Source of the DNA: CAZZEX01 sp964653285
GTDB lineage: Bacteria; Chloroflexota; Anaerolineae; B4-G1
Assembly: GCA_964653285.1 (NCBI GenBank)
Contig: CAZZEX010000136.1
Span: 1-11,028 of the forward strand
DNA length: 11,028 nt
Direction: 5' to 3'
Shown in pieces: positions 1-6,751 of the stretch. The translations under genes were made by a program, and so were the position numbers. A model generated the notes under the pieces. It made no database searches. It had not been told where the DNA came from and saw nothing but the letters and a program-made list of their open reading frames with translations. The stretch's first letter is position 1; each line of letters begins with the position of its first letter.

Positions 1-52
1 CACCACCTGTAGTCTACCCCATCGGCTGGCTCCTTACAAGTATAACTAATAG

Positions 53-568
53 GGGAACCGCGTATTTGATACGGTCGGCCTCGTGCAAGAACCCGAACCA
101 TCAGAGGCCATAGAGAACGAACGTCGCTTGTTCTACGTGGCCGTTACTCGTGCCAGGAAAGGGGTTTACATAGGAACGTCATCACCCCCAACCAAAGGTA
201 GCCAAAGCCGTTCCTCCTCTAATCTCCCTTCGCGGTTTCTTGACGAGATTCAACTTGAGCCTACTGTTGAGGTGATGAGTGCGTTGCAATGCCTCGCTTC
301 CGGTGTTAGCGGTGCCAAGAATGACCTAATCGCCAGCGTTACCCGTTTCGGCGGATTCCGACGGATTATGAAGAGCCTCATTACTGGGTATCTGTCGGGC
401 ATAGGTGACAAGTCACTTATCGGCGAAGTAGCAGGGATAGTGGCCACAAGTCCAGAATCCCCCTCCTTTGCCTATCGTTTTGCTTATGCTCCGCCCAAGA
501 TAGCCGGACGCGTGAAACATCCATCGCCCGAGCCATTACATCAAGCGTGGAATGACGTGTCGTTCTGA
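53..568 (+). pseudogene. C-terminal remnant of a UvrD/Rep-family DNA helicase
   Basis: The open frame begins after two adjacent stops (TAA 47-49, TAG 50-52). Its only early start is a GTG at 83 with no Shine-Dalgarno sequence. Counting from that GTG, residues 13-25 read ERRLFYVAVTRAR, the motif VI signature of superfamily 1A helicases, whose last arginines contact ATP. A SRFLDEI box about 25 residues later is also usual in this family. All upstream helicase motifs (Walker A, Ia, II, III, IV, V) are missing, while the family is normally more than 600 residues, so only the end of domain 2A and a C-terminal tail remain. The tail, to the TGA at 566-568, has no motif I recognise. The fragment cannot be an active helicase alone. 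It is most likely the end of a disrupted gene; a sequencing error near position 50, with the rest of the gene off the window, is the alternative. Base composition is less GC-rich than the genes to the right. Confidence 0.72.
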
Positions 569-697
569 TGTGCTCAATACCAATCCTTCAATGGGATATG
601 ACACGAAACGTCCAGCCGGCACACTACCGTCCCGAATGAGGAAAAGATTACGCGACAAGCAAACTGAATCACAGCGTCAATCGTTTAGGAGGCACGA

Positions 698-871
698 ATG
701 TCTCAATCAAGCGAAAGTCAAGTTTCTGTTGCCTTGAACAAAGAGACTTGGGTAGCGATACAGTCCCTCATCCGCTCTGGTTGTCACGAACGGGGGGACA
801 ACTGGGTAAAGTGGGGGGAACAGACAGCTAAATGCATTCAAACAGCCCTTGATGCTGAAAACCCAAGCTAG
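698..871 (+). CDS. Small protein of unknown function, 57 aa, probably frameshifted
   Basis: The ATG at 698 follows a strong AGGAGG (687-692) by five bases, which marks it as a real translation start. The frame runs 57 codons to a TAG at 869-871. The product is hydrophilic and rich in Trp, Glu and Lys (for example KETWVAIQSLIRSG near residues 15-28, then DNWVKWGEQTAKC), with no signal peptide or membrane segment. I do not recognise a family. The adjacent -1 frame, open from 859 to a TAA at 994-996, encodes a strongly acidic, helix-like stretch (RELDEYEYEEWLEWLEDKR) with no start codon of its own. The two together would make one protein of about 100 residues. So the gene is probably a frameshifted version of a longer one, or uses -1 frameshifting. 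It lies about 130 bp after the helicase remnant on the same strand and may once have been co-transcribed with it. Confidence 0.55.
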   Translation: MSQSSESQVSVALNKETWVAIQSLIRSGCHERGDNWVKWGEQTAKCIQTALDAENPS

Positions 872-996
872 CTGAGGATCAGATCGACGATGGGATTAGG
901 GAACTGGATGAATATGAGTATGAAGAATGGCTTGAATGGCTTGAAGATAAAAGAAAGCTAGAATTATTCGGTAGTGTTCCTCAACAGTTGAGATAA
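859..996 (+). pseudogene. Out-of-frame 3' part of the small gene at 698
   Basis: This is 45 sense codons in the -1 frame relative to the 698 gene, with no ATG, GTG or TTG at its upstream end; the preceding in-frame codon is TGA at 856-858. The residues (LAEDQIDDGIRELDEYEYEE, then WLEWLEDKRKLELFGSVPQQ) are highly charged and coding-like, unlike what a random frame would give in this DNA. The direct GAATGGCTT repeat near 926-943 encodes the EWLEWL pattern. It most plausibly forms the C-terminal half of the upstream 57-aa product after a one-base indel. The junction holds the heptamer A AAC CCA (859-865), which fits the X XXY YYZ slippery pattern, so recoding cannot be excluded. Confidence 0.4.
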
Positions 997-1282
997 ATAG
1001 TGAAAGGGCCAACTGGACGCCCCACGGAGCATCCGAAACGCCGTTCAAACTGGCTCAGAATACTCTTGTCCTCCACGCTACAAGAAACGTGAGTCCTGAG
1101 CGCGTGGAAGGCGGCTGAGCGTCACAACACCGGTTTAAGTCGTCCGGGTGGTGCACGGCGGTCGGAGGAGCTCCGCGAGGCTGCGCGGGAATTGGGCAAG
1201 AATCTGAATGTGTTGAGTGCGGCGAGGTAGGACAGGTAAGCACTGCCTTCCGCTCAGGGCACAGCGCGCGGACCGGGTCTGG
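997..1282. other. Gap with a startless coding-like remnant
   Basis: No intact gene is visible here. On the plus strand, 1093-1230 is open for 45 codons between TGA 1090-1092 and TAG 1228-1230. Its end is protein-like (RRSEELREAARELGKNLNVL, an amphipathic Arg/Glu-rich helix), but it has no ATG, GTG or TTG at its 5' end, so it would be at best the tail of a broken gene. I cannot assign a family. I see no convincing promoter, and no terminator hairpin with a T-run for comM, which ends at 1283 on the minus strand. Confidence 0.35.
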
Positions 1283-2806
1283 CTACACCATCCGCCGCGG
1301 CCGGTACTGGATCGCCTCGGCCAGGTGGGCCGTCTCAATGCGCTCACCCCCCGCCAGGTCCGCGATCGTGCGCGCCAGTTTCAGGATGCGGTGGAAGGCA
1401 CGGGCGCTCATCTGAAGTTGCTGCATCGCCGCGCGTACCAGCCCCCGGCCTGTCTCGTCCAGGCGGCAGATCTCCCGCACCTCGGTTGGCCCCATGTCCG
1501 CGTTGCACGAGAGATACGTGCCCGCGAATCGCTCCCGCTGCACCTTCCGCGCCCGCTCCACCCGCGCCCGGATCGCCTCCGACCGCTCCCCCAGCCGCTC
1601 ATCGGTCAGTTTGTCGTAGTCCACCCGTGGCACTTCGACGTGGATGTCAATGCGGTCCAGCAGCGGCCCGGAGATGCGCTTCTGGTAGCGGCTGATCGTC
1701 GTCAGGCTGCAGGTGCACTCGTGCGTCGGGTCGCCGTAGTAGCCGCAGGGGCAGGGGTTCATCGCGGCCATAAAGATGAAGTTGGCCGGGAAGGTCAGCG
1801 TGCCGGTGGCACGCGAGATCACCACCTTGCGATCCTCAATCGGCTGCCGCAGTCCCTCCAGCGTGCGCGTGCCGAACTCGGGCAGTTCGTCCAGGAAGAG
1901 CACCCCCCGGTGGGCCAGGCTGATCTCGCCGGGGCGGGGAAAATGACCGCCGCCGACCAGCCCGGCGTGACTGATGGTGTGGTGGGGGGCGCGGAAGGGG
2001 CGGTGCTGGATGAGAGGCGTATCGGAGGGCAACAGCCCCGCTATGCTGTAGATCTTCGTCACCTCCAGCGCCTCCTCGACGGTCATCGTGGGCAGGATGG
2101 AAGGCGTCGAGCGGGCCAGCAGCGTCTTCCCGGCCCCCGGCGGGCCAGTCATCAGTACGTTGTGACCGCCAGCGGCCGCCACCTCCAGCGCCCGCTTGAC
2201 GTGCTCCTGCCCCTTGATTTCCGCAAAGTCCGCTGCATACGGCGGGAGGGGGAGCGAGGCCGGGTCCAGGTCGGGCTCGTAGGGCGGAATCTTGCTCAGT
2301 CCCTGCAGATGAGCCGCCAGTTGGCCCAGGTGTTCGACCGGGATGACTTCCAGTCCATCAATCAGGGCCGCCTCGGGGGCATCGGCGGCGGGGACGAAGG
2401 CGCGGCTGACACCCTGCTGGTGGGCCACCGCCGCGATGGGCAGGACGCCATTGACGTGGCGCACGGAGCCATCGAGGGAGAGTTCGCCGACGAAGAGCGC
2501 GTCCTCGACGGCCTGGGGCCACGCCTGCTCCGAGGCGATGAGTACACCCACGGCGATGGGCAGGTCGTAGGATGGCCCGGCCTTGCGGATGTCGGCCGGG
2601 GCCAGGTTGACGGTGATGCGCTTGCCGGGAAAGACCAGCCCTGAGTTCTTGACTGCGGCCCGTACCCGTTCGCTCGATTCTTTGACCGCGGCGTCGGGCA
2701 GGCCGACGATGATGAGCGACGGCATCCCGCGGGAGGTGTCCACCTCCACGTCAACGATGACCCCCTCCAGGCCCACCAGGGCGCAACTGGTCACTTTGGC
2801 AAGCAT
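1283..2806 (-). CDS. comM: ComM/YifB family Mg-chelatase-like AAA+ ATPase
   Basis: The 507-residue product is full length for the family. Residues 1-165 form the N-terminal Lon-protease S5-like domain, with the typical start LAKVTSCALVGLEG and the GLPDAAVKES block. The Mg-chelatase AAA+ core follows: Walker A GPPGAGKT at 221-228, Walker B VLFLDE at 302-307, the FMAAMNPCPCG stretch at 345-355 with further cysteines at 364 and 366 (possible metal site), and LLDRIDIHVEVP near 382-393. The C-terminal lid domain ends in RAFHRILKLARTIADL. Homologues in naturally competent bacteria act as a hexameric helicase that promotes branch migration during integration of incoming DNA; it is widely conserved, so competence here is not proven. 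The ATG at 2806 is preceded on the minus strand by GGAG at suitable distance, and a promoter lies about 30 bp upstream. It seems to be transcribed alone. Confidence 0.95.
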   Translation of the reverse strand: MLAKVTSCALVGLEGVIVDVEVDTSRGMPSLIIVGLPDAAVKESSERVRAAVKNSGLVFPGKRITVNLAPADIRKAGPSYDLPIAVGVLIASEQAWPQAVEDALFVGELSLDGSVRHVNGVLPIAAVAHQQGVSRAFVPAADAPEAALIDGLEVIPVEHLGQLAAHLQGLSKIPPYEPDLDPASLPLPPYAADFAEIKGQEHVKRALEVAAAGGHNVLMTGPPGAGKTLLARSTPSILPTMTVEEALEVTKIYSIAGLLPSDTPLIQHRPFRAPHHTISHAGLVGGGHFPRPGEISLAHRGVLFLDELPEFGTRTLEGLRQPIEDRKVVISRATGTLTFPANFIFMAAMNPCPCGYYGDPTHECTCSLTTISRYQKRISGPLLDRIDIHVEVPRVDYDKLTDERLGERSEAIRARVERARKVQRERFAGTYLSCNADMGPTEVREICRLDETGRGLVRAAMQQLQMSARAFHRILKLARTIADLAGGERIETAHLAEAIQYRPRRMV

Positions 2807-2833
2807 CTACGGCTCCGATGGTGTGATGTTTAT

Positions 2834-2862
2834 AGTGTAGCACAGAGAGCGGGTAGAGGCAA
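2834..2862 (-). promoter_or_regulatory. Sigma-70-type promoter for comM
   Basis: On the minus strand a -35-like TTGCCT (2862-2857) is followed after exactly 17 bp by TACACT (2839-2834). Each hexamer matches the consensus at four of six bases. An overlapping CTATAA just downstream could serve as an alternative -10. The expected start near 2827 would leave a leader of about 20 nt carrying GGAG before the comM ATG. This is a prediction from sequence pattern only. Confidence 0.5.
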
Positions 2863-2892
2863 GCGGTAGAAGACCCGCCAGTGGAATGACTG

Positions 2893-2918
2893 AGGGGCCC
2901 CCGGCGCCGGGAGCCCCT
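2893..2918. terminator. GC-rich palindrome between the DUF4349 gene and comM
   Basis: The arms 2893-2905 (AGGGGCCCCCGGC) and 2906-2918 (GCCGGGAGCCCCT) pair over 13 bp with one mismatch and almost no loop. The site is 31 bp past the stop of the minus-strand DUF4349 gene and before the comM promoter, the right place for a transcription terminator. There is no T-tract on the minus strand after it, so it is not a classical intrinsic terminator. It could instead be an RNA 3'-end stabiliser or a protein binding site. Confidence 0.4.
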
Positions 2919-2948
2919 TCGGATGGTGGCACATTCTGCTGTCTGAGT

Positions 2949-3872
2949 CTAGTTCGCCTTGCGGGCGCGCCGCCGCCGGACGATGGCACGCACGAGGAAG
3001 AACAGCCCGACGAGGGGCACGGCGACCACGACCAGTACCGGGATGATGAGGACGAGGATGACGATGGCCGCGTCCACCAGGAATTGCAGCACGCGGATGA
3101 GGGATTGGAACGCGTCGCGCAGCGTGCCCTCTGGATGCCAGCCACCGATCTGGATAGGCTGCGCCAGTTCGTCGGGGGTGATGTCGAGGCTGACCGTCGC
3201 CAGCGCCGCCGACTGCTCCAGGTACTGTATCCGCCCTTTGACCTGTTCGATATCGGCCTGGATCTCCCGCAATTGCTCGTAGACGGCGAGGGCCGCCTCG
3301 GTGTCTTCGGCCTCTTCCAGGAACTCCAGCAACCGCGCCTCGGTCGCCTCCAGGTAACGCAGGCGGGACTGGAGATCCACGTACTCCTCCGTCACGTCCT
3401 GGCCGGAGATGTGCTCGCTCCGCACCTCGGTTGCCATGTCGCGGATGCGCGCCAGTGCGATGTCGAGGCTTTCGGCGGGGATGCGGAGCGTGACGGAAGC
3501 CTGCAGCCCTTCCTGGTACTGGTACACGTTCGACTCAACGACGTAGCCCCCCAGTTCGTCCACCAGACTGTTAATCTCGTCCAGGGCCGCTTCAGTTTCC
3601 GGCACCACCAGGCTGAGCGAGGCGTTGCGGATGATGAGGCGCTCAATGCTGGCGTAATCGGCCGCTCCGGAGCCTGGTACAGCGGGAGCATGCCCCTCTT
3701 CTGGTACAGCGGGAGCATGCCCCTCTTCATCGCCTACGGCCTCACTGACTACGATCTCGGGCTGAGCGGGAGCCTCGTATGTCATTGGCGTAGGTGCCGC
3801 AGCCCTGCTGCAACCCACCACAGCCAGCGTTAGGATAGAGGCGATGACACCATACAGGATCTTCTTACTCAT
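2949..3872 (-). CDS. DUF4349-type membrane-anchored lipoprotein
   Basis: The 307-residue product starts with a lipoprotein signal: KK at 3-4, a hydrophobic stretch, and the lipobox VVGC with the acylated Cys at 21. A Pro/Ala/Glu-rich linker (22-72) contains two exact copies of EEGHAPAVP (49-66). Residues 77-297 match the DUF4349 layout: a beta-rich part (SIERLIIRNASLSLVV), the ELGGYV and VTLRIPAESLD blocks, a coiled coil (about 157-225, EEYVDLQSRLRYLEATEARL), a second beta part, and one long hydrophobic segment (about 264-296) followed by a basic tail RRRRARK. This predicts an outer-face protein held by lipid and a C-terminal membrane helix. Its biological function is unknown. AAGGGGG before the ATG at 3872 supports the start. 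It lies 121 bp after the metallophosphoesterase gene in the same direction, and could be co-transcribed with it. Confidence 0.88.
   Translation of the reverse strand: MSKKILYGVIASILTLAVVGCSRAAAPTPMTYEAPAQPEIVVSEAVGDEEGHAPAVPEEGHAPAVPGSGAADYASIERLIIRNASLSLVVPETEAALDEINSLVDELGGYVVESNVYQYQEGLQASVTLRIPAESLDIALARIRDMATEVRSEHISGQDVTEEYVDLQSRLRYLEATEARLLEFLEEAEDTEAALAVYEQLREIQADIEQVKGRIQYLEQSAALATVSLDITPDELAQPIQIGGWHPEGTLRDAFQSLIRVLQFLVDAAIVILVLIIPVLVVVAVPLVGLFFLVRAIVRRRRARKAN
3674..3727. repeat. Perfect 27-bp tandem duplication inside the DUF4349 gene
   Basis: Bases 3674-3700 and 3701-3727 are identical. The 27-bp unit keeps the frame and adds nine residues (EEGHAPAVP) to the linker between the lipobox and the DUF4349 domain. 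The absence of any difference between copies suggests recent slippage or strong homogenisation; copy number may vary between strains. Confidence 0.95.
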
Positions 3873-3993
3873 TGTTGTTCCCCCTTCCTTCGATCATTGC
3901 CCTCTGGACGCCTATGGCGAGCAAAAGGTTCCCACCAGCGTCACTCGGCAGGTGGGGGGCCGGCGAACGCACCGTTGGAGGACTAACCTCCTG

Positions 3994-4722
3994 TCAACGC
4001 CCCATCTCCAACCGCTTGATGAGACGACGGGGAAGGTCCCGGGCCCGCATGCGCTCCTGGGTGATCTCCACCGGGTAGACGACACGATGAAACTCCCAGG
4101 TCATGTTCTCCACATCGAGAATCGCGTAACTGGCCCGCGGGTCGCCGTCGCGGGGCTGCCCCACGCTGCCCGGGTTGATGATCATACGGCGCGGGCCGAG
4201 CTCCAGGGGGCCAGAGAGAGGAGGGATCAGTGTTTCACAGCGTCCTTGCTGTTCGTCCAACTCGAAGATGATGGGGACGTGGGTATGGCCCACCAGGCAC
4301 ATAGAGGTGGAGAAATGCGCAAAATTAGTGTAGGCCAGATTGGCGTCAAGTACGTACTCCCACACCGGTTCACGGGGACTGGCGTGGGCCAAGTAGAAGC
4401 CGCTTTGCTCCGTGTGGGTGGGGAGTCCGCTCAGGTACTCGCGCACGGCCGGCGTGAGCTCCGACTGCGTCCATGCGTTGGCGGTACGAGCATCGGTGTT
4501 GAAACTGCTGAGCTCCAGTATCCCCAGCGCAGCCCAGTCGTGATTGCCTGCCAGGCTGACGTGAGGGAAATCCTGAAGCCGTTCGACGCATTCATTGGGG
4601 TTGGGCCCGTATCCCACTAAGTCGCCCAGACACCAGATCTCGTCGAAGGCTGGTGCATCGACCAGCACCGCCTCCAGAGCTGCCAGGTTAGCGTGAATGT
4701 CAGATATGATCAAGTAGTGCAC
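3994..4722 (-). CDS. Calcineurin-like metallophosphoesterase
   Basis: The 242-residue product has the full two-metal phosphoesterase set: DIHAN (8-12), GDLVGYGPNPNEC (33-45), GNHD (59-62), AH (112-113) and GHTH (145-148), then the NPGSVGQPRDGDPRASY block (183-199). This block and the GDLVGYGP form are characteristic of the COG0639/YfcE-like branch, whose members hydrolyse phosphodiesters or nucleotide polyphosphates; the substrate here is not predictable. It should be cytoplasmic, as no signal peptide is present. I chose the GTG at 4722 because the family usually begins directly with this hydrophobic beta strand and an AGGA lies ten bases upstream. An in-frame ATG at 4758 would add 12 polar residues but has no ribosome binding site, and a TACTAT promoter-like element lies inside that extension. 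The gene is divergent from the tsaE operon. Confidence 0.87.
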   Translation of the reverse strand: MHYLIISDIHANLAALEAVLVDAPAFDEIWCLGDLVGYGPNPNECVERLQDFPHVSLAGNHDWAALGILELSSFNTDARTANAWTQSELTPAVREYLSGLPTHTEQSGFYLAHASPREPVWEYVLDANLAYTNFAHFSTSMCLVGHTHVPIIFELDEQQGRCETLIPPLSGPLELGPRRMIINPGSVGQPRDGDPRASYAILDVENMTWEFHRVVYPVEITQERMRARDLPRRLIKRLEMGR

Positions 4723-4790
4723 AGTGTCGTCATCCTGTATAGTATTACCCGGCAACATTTGCGTTGTCCGCGAGAATCATGATCTGCTAC

Positions 4791-4810
4791 TTGCAGACTT
4801 GCAAACTTGC
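4791..4810. repeat. Short 8-bp repeat tract, TTGCAGAC type
   Basis: The tract is TTGCAGAC (4791-4798), TTGCAAAC (4799-4806) and a partial TTGC (4807-4810). The same unit forms the longer array at 10471-10538, and both tracts touch a TGCTACTT-like sequence. It lies upstream of the minus-strand phosphoesterase gene. Confidence 0.7.
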
Positions 4811-4872
4811 GGCTTTGCCGCGCTATAGAATTAGTAATATTATATACCTTTTCTCTGCTTTGCGCTAGCCGC

Positions 4873-4901
4873 TTGTCGAGCCCAGGTAACCGTTGTATAA
4901 T
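4873..4901 (+). promoter_or_regulatory. Sigma-70-type promoter of the tsaE-tsaB-rimI operon
   Basis: A -35-like TTGTCG (4873-4878) and a perfect -10 TATAAT (4896-4901) are separated by exactly 17 bp. Transcription should start near 4908, leaving a leader of about 34 nt with AGGAG (4928-4932) before tsaE. The AT-rich block at about 4824-4848 is too far upstream to be a standard UP element. Confidence 0.78.
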
Positions 4902-4941
4902 CGCTCTCGAGTTGACCAGGCCTTAGCAGGAGCCGTTGCCG

Positions 4942-5457
4942 ATGGCCCCAATTCTCGATGAGCACACGTTGGAATTTGTGAGTCGCAGCCCCGATCAAAC
5001 GCAGCGCCTGGGTGCGCGCTTGGGTGGACTGCTGCGAGGTGGGGACGTGATCTGCCTGGAGGGGCCGCTGGGCTCGGGCAAGACCTGTCTGGCGCAGGGT
5101 ATGGGACGGGGTTGGGGGGTGGGCCAGACGCTCATCAGTCCCACCTTTGTCCTGGTTCGCGAGTACACGCGCCCTGGGGATACTGTGAGGCTTTACCACG
5201 TAGATCTCTACCGCATCTCCGGCGTGGACGAGGCGTTGGGCCTGGGGATAGATGAATTCCTGGGAGATGCGCGCGTGGTTTGCGTTATCGAATGGGCGGA
5301 GCGAGCGCGACCCCTGATGCCGTCGGAGTATCTATGGATCAGGCTGGATTTTGCTGGCCGTGCTGACCAGACTCGGCGGGCACTTCATTTCATGGCGCAA
5401 GGGGAGCACCATACGGCGCTGCTGCGGGAATTTCGTCGGGTAGCCTTCGGAGCATAG
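4942..5457 (+). CDS. tsaE: tRNA t6A modification ATPase TsaE
   Basis: The 171-residue product is the usual length for TsaE (YjeE). It shows Walker A GPLGSGKT (41-48), the switch motif SPTFV (67-71) before LVREY, the family motif YHVDLYR (85-91), and the IEWAER strand (117-122). TsaE is a P-loop ATPase needed to reset the TsaB-TsaD complex, which moves threonylcarbamoyl-AMP onto A37 of ANN-reading tRNAs in the cytoplasm. The ATG at 4942 lies nine bases after AGGAG; a TTG two codons earlier (4936) is only three bases from it and is less likely. The gene is first in a tight operon, five bases before tsaB. TsaD and TsaC, the other required partners, are not in the window. Confidence 0.95.
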   Translation: MAPILDEHTLEFVSRSPDQTQRLGARLGGLLRGGDVICLEGPLGSGKTCLAQGMGRGWGVGQTLISPTFVLVREYTRPGDTVRLYHVDLYRISGVDEALGLGIDEFLGDARVVCVIEWAERARPLMPSEYLWIRLDFAGRADQTRRALHFMAQGEHHTALLREFRRVAFGA

Positions 5458-5462
5458 GCGAG

Positions 5463-6119
5463 ATGTTGATCGCGATTGATACTGCCACCGGCTATGCCAG
5501 CCTGGCACTGCACGATGGATTCCAGGTGCGGGTGGAGCACACGTGGGAATCGCCACGCAGACACACCGTTGAGTTGTTGCCCCGTCTGGTGGCCGCGTTG
5601 GAGCAATTGGGTCTTGGGATTGGGCACCTCAGCGGGGTGGCGGTGACGCGGGGGCCAGGCTCCTTCACTGGATTACGAGTAGGTATGGCTGTGGCAAAGG
5701 GGCTGGCATTGGCGCAGGGGCTGTCATTGGTCGGCGTGCCGACGCTTGACGTGGTTGCGGCGGCCCAAGGACGGGACCACCGGCCGTTGTGCGCGGTGTT
5801 GCAGGCCGGGCGAGAGCGCATCTGTGTCGCCACCTACCGGTGGCGGGATGAGGAGTGGCGCGTGCGCGAAGCCCCTCGCCTCACAACCTGGCCGGCTTTG
5901 GTGGGAGAGATAACTTCCCCAACCCTGTTCTGCGGCGAGATTGACCTGGTGGGAGCCAATGCCCTCGCCCCTCTCGGCGAACTGGCTGTGCTCTTGCCGG
6001 CGGCGGCTAGGCTGCGGCGGGCCGGTTTTCTGGCGGAGTTGGCCTGGCGGCGGTTGAACCGGGGCGAAACTGACGATCCGGCCACGCTGACCCCCATTTA
6101 TCTTCGGCATCCCACGTGA
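5463..6119 (+). CDS. tsaB: tRNA t6A modification scaffold protein TsaB
   Basis: The 218-residue product is an ASKHA-fold protein of typical TsaB (YeaZ) length. It starts with the LIAIDTATGYASLAL strand pair and has the diagnostic GPGSFTGLRVG (64-74) followed by AKGLALAQGLSLVGVPTLD. TsaB is a degenerate paralogue of the catalytic TsaD and forms a heterodimer with it, which TsaE then binds. The C-terminal half is more diverged, ending in the usual PxYLRHPT-like sequence (TPIYLRHPT). The start lies five bases after the tsaE stop. The TGA at 6117-6119 overlaps the start of rimI, so the three genes should be translationally coupled. Confidence 0.95.
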   Translation: MLIAIDTATGYASLALHDGFQVRVEHTWESPRRHTVELLPRLVAALEQLGLGIGHLSGVAVTRGPGSFTGLRVGMAVAKGLALAQGLSLVGVPTLDVVAAAQGRDHRPLCAVLQAGRERICVATYRWRDEEWRVREAPRLTTWPALVGEITSPTLFCGEIDLVGANALAPLGELAVLLPAAARLRRAGFLAELAWRRLNRGETDDPATLTPIYLRHPT

Positions 6120-6751
6120 TGAACCAACCCCTACCCTATACCATCCGTCCGATGGAGCCGGGCGACGTCCCGACGGTGGTCGCCATTGAACGGCTTTCCT
6201 TCCTCACGCCCTGGCTAGCGTCGTCTTTCTTGTATGAACTGAGTCATAGCACGCGATCCTTCTACTCCGTCTTGCTGAGGCCAGCGGTGGGCACTGCTGC
6301 GTCCTCCGGGCAAAGATGGCGCCGCTGGCTGCGCGGCGTGGCGGGCCGGCCGGACAAAAGTCGGGTGGTCGGGTACGTGGGCTTCAGGCTCCAAAGCGCC
6401 GAGGCGCACATCAGCACTATTGCCGTACATCCCGACTGGCGTGGGCATGGATTAGGCGAGCTCTTGCTGTTGACGGCGATGGAGCAGGCGCTGGAACTGG
6501 GGGACAGTGTAGTGACGTTGGAGGTACGCCCTTCCAATCGGGCGGCCCAGCATCTGTATCGCAAGTACGGCTTTCGATTTAAGGGCGTCCACCCACGTTA
6601 TTATCGGGATGGCGAGGATGCCTGGCTGATGGAGGTAGAGGTGAACCGGGACGCTTACCAGGCGCGACTAACCAGGCTGCGCCAGGTGCTGGAGGCGCGC
6701 CTTCGTCGCCAGCAGACGGGCATTGGACAAAACAATGGGGATACGCTATAA
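6119..6751 (+). CDS. rimI: RimI-like GNAT N-acetyltransferase
   Basis: The GNAT fold is clear. The N-terminal part has YTIRPMEPGDVPTVVAIE and PW (31-32); the acetyl-CoA loop RGHGLG is at 108-113 after IAVHPDW; and the RimI signature EVRPSNRAAQHLYRKYGF (135-152) is followed by RYYRDGEDAWLM. RimI acetylates the N-terminus of ribosomal protein S18 in Escherichia coli, and RimI proteins of other bacteria often act on several N-termini. At 210 residues it is longer than the roughly 150 usual for the family. The extra length is a basic insert (about 54-83, RWRRWLRGVAGRPDKSR) before the central strand and an Arg-rich C-terminal tail. The ATG at 6119 overlaps the tsaB TGA by one base; a GTG at 6116 is possible too. 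No strong ribosome binding site is seen, consistent with coupling. Confidence 0.9.
   Translation: MNQPLPYTIRPMEPGDVPTVVAIERLSFLTPWLASSFLYELSHSTRSFYSVLLRPAVGTAASSGQRWRRWLRGVAGRPDKSRVVGYVGFRLQSAEAHISTIAVHPDWRGHGLGELLLLTAMEQALELGDSVVTLEVRPSNRAAQHLYRKYGFRFKGVHPRYYRDGEDAWLMEVEVNRDAYQARLTRLRQVLEARLRRQQTGIGQNNGDTL

Larger units (their letters stand above)
4723..4941. promoter_or_regulatory. Divergent intergenic region between the phosphoesterase gene and tsaE
   Basis: The region holds, from left to right, a short 8-bp repeat tract (4791-4810), a small hairpin GCGGC-TTT-GCCGC (4809-4821), a very AT-rich block (about 4824-4848) and the tsaE promoter. On the minus strand the AT block contains a TATAAT (4844-4839) that could serve the phosphoesterase gene, but I see no good -35 at 17 bp. 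On that strand the hairpin and repeats would lie in a leader of about 110 nt. Confidence 0.45.

Noticed and set aside
552..737. 61-codon plus-strand frame overlapping the helicase tail and the small gene
   Set aside because: It lacks a ribosome binding site and coding-like composition, and overlaps the better supported start at 698.
1217..2644. 475-codon open frame on the plus strand opposite comM
   Set aside because: It is fully antisense to a well-matched ComM, is extremely Arg/Gly/His-rich and shows no family motif; long antisense frames are expected in GC-rich genes.
2886..3833. 315-codon plus-strand frame opposite the DUF4349 gene
   Set aside because: The minus strand carries a clear lipobox, coiled coil and DUF4349 features; the plus frame is composition-driven.
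3961..3993. Terminator hairpin GGAGG-ACTAA-CCTCC after the phosphoesterase gene
   Set aside because: The stem is only five base pairs and is not followed by a T-run on the minus strand.
3844..4620. 258-codon plus-strand frame opposite the phosphoesterase gene
   Set aside because: The minus strand has all metallophosphoesterase motifs, while this frame has none.
4936..4941. TTG start for tsaE
   Set aside because: It lies only three bases from AGGAG, whereas the ATG at 4942 is nine bases away and gives the usual family start.
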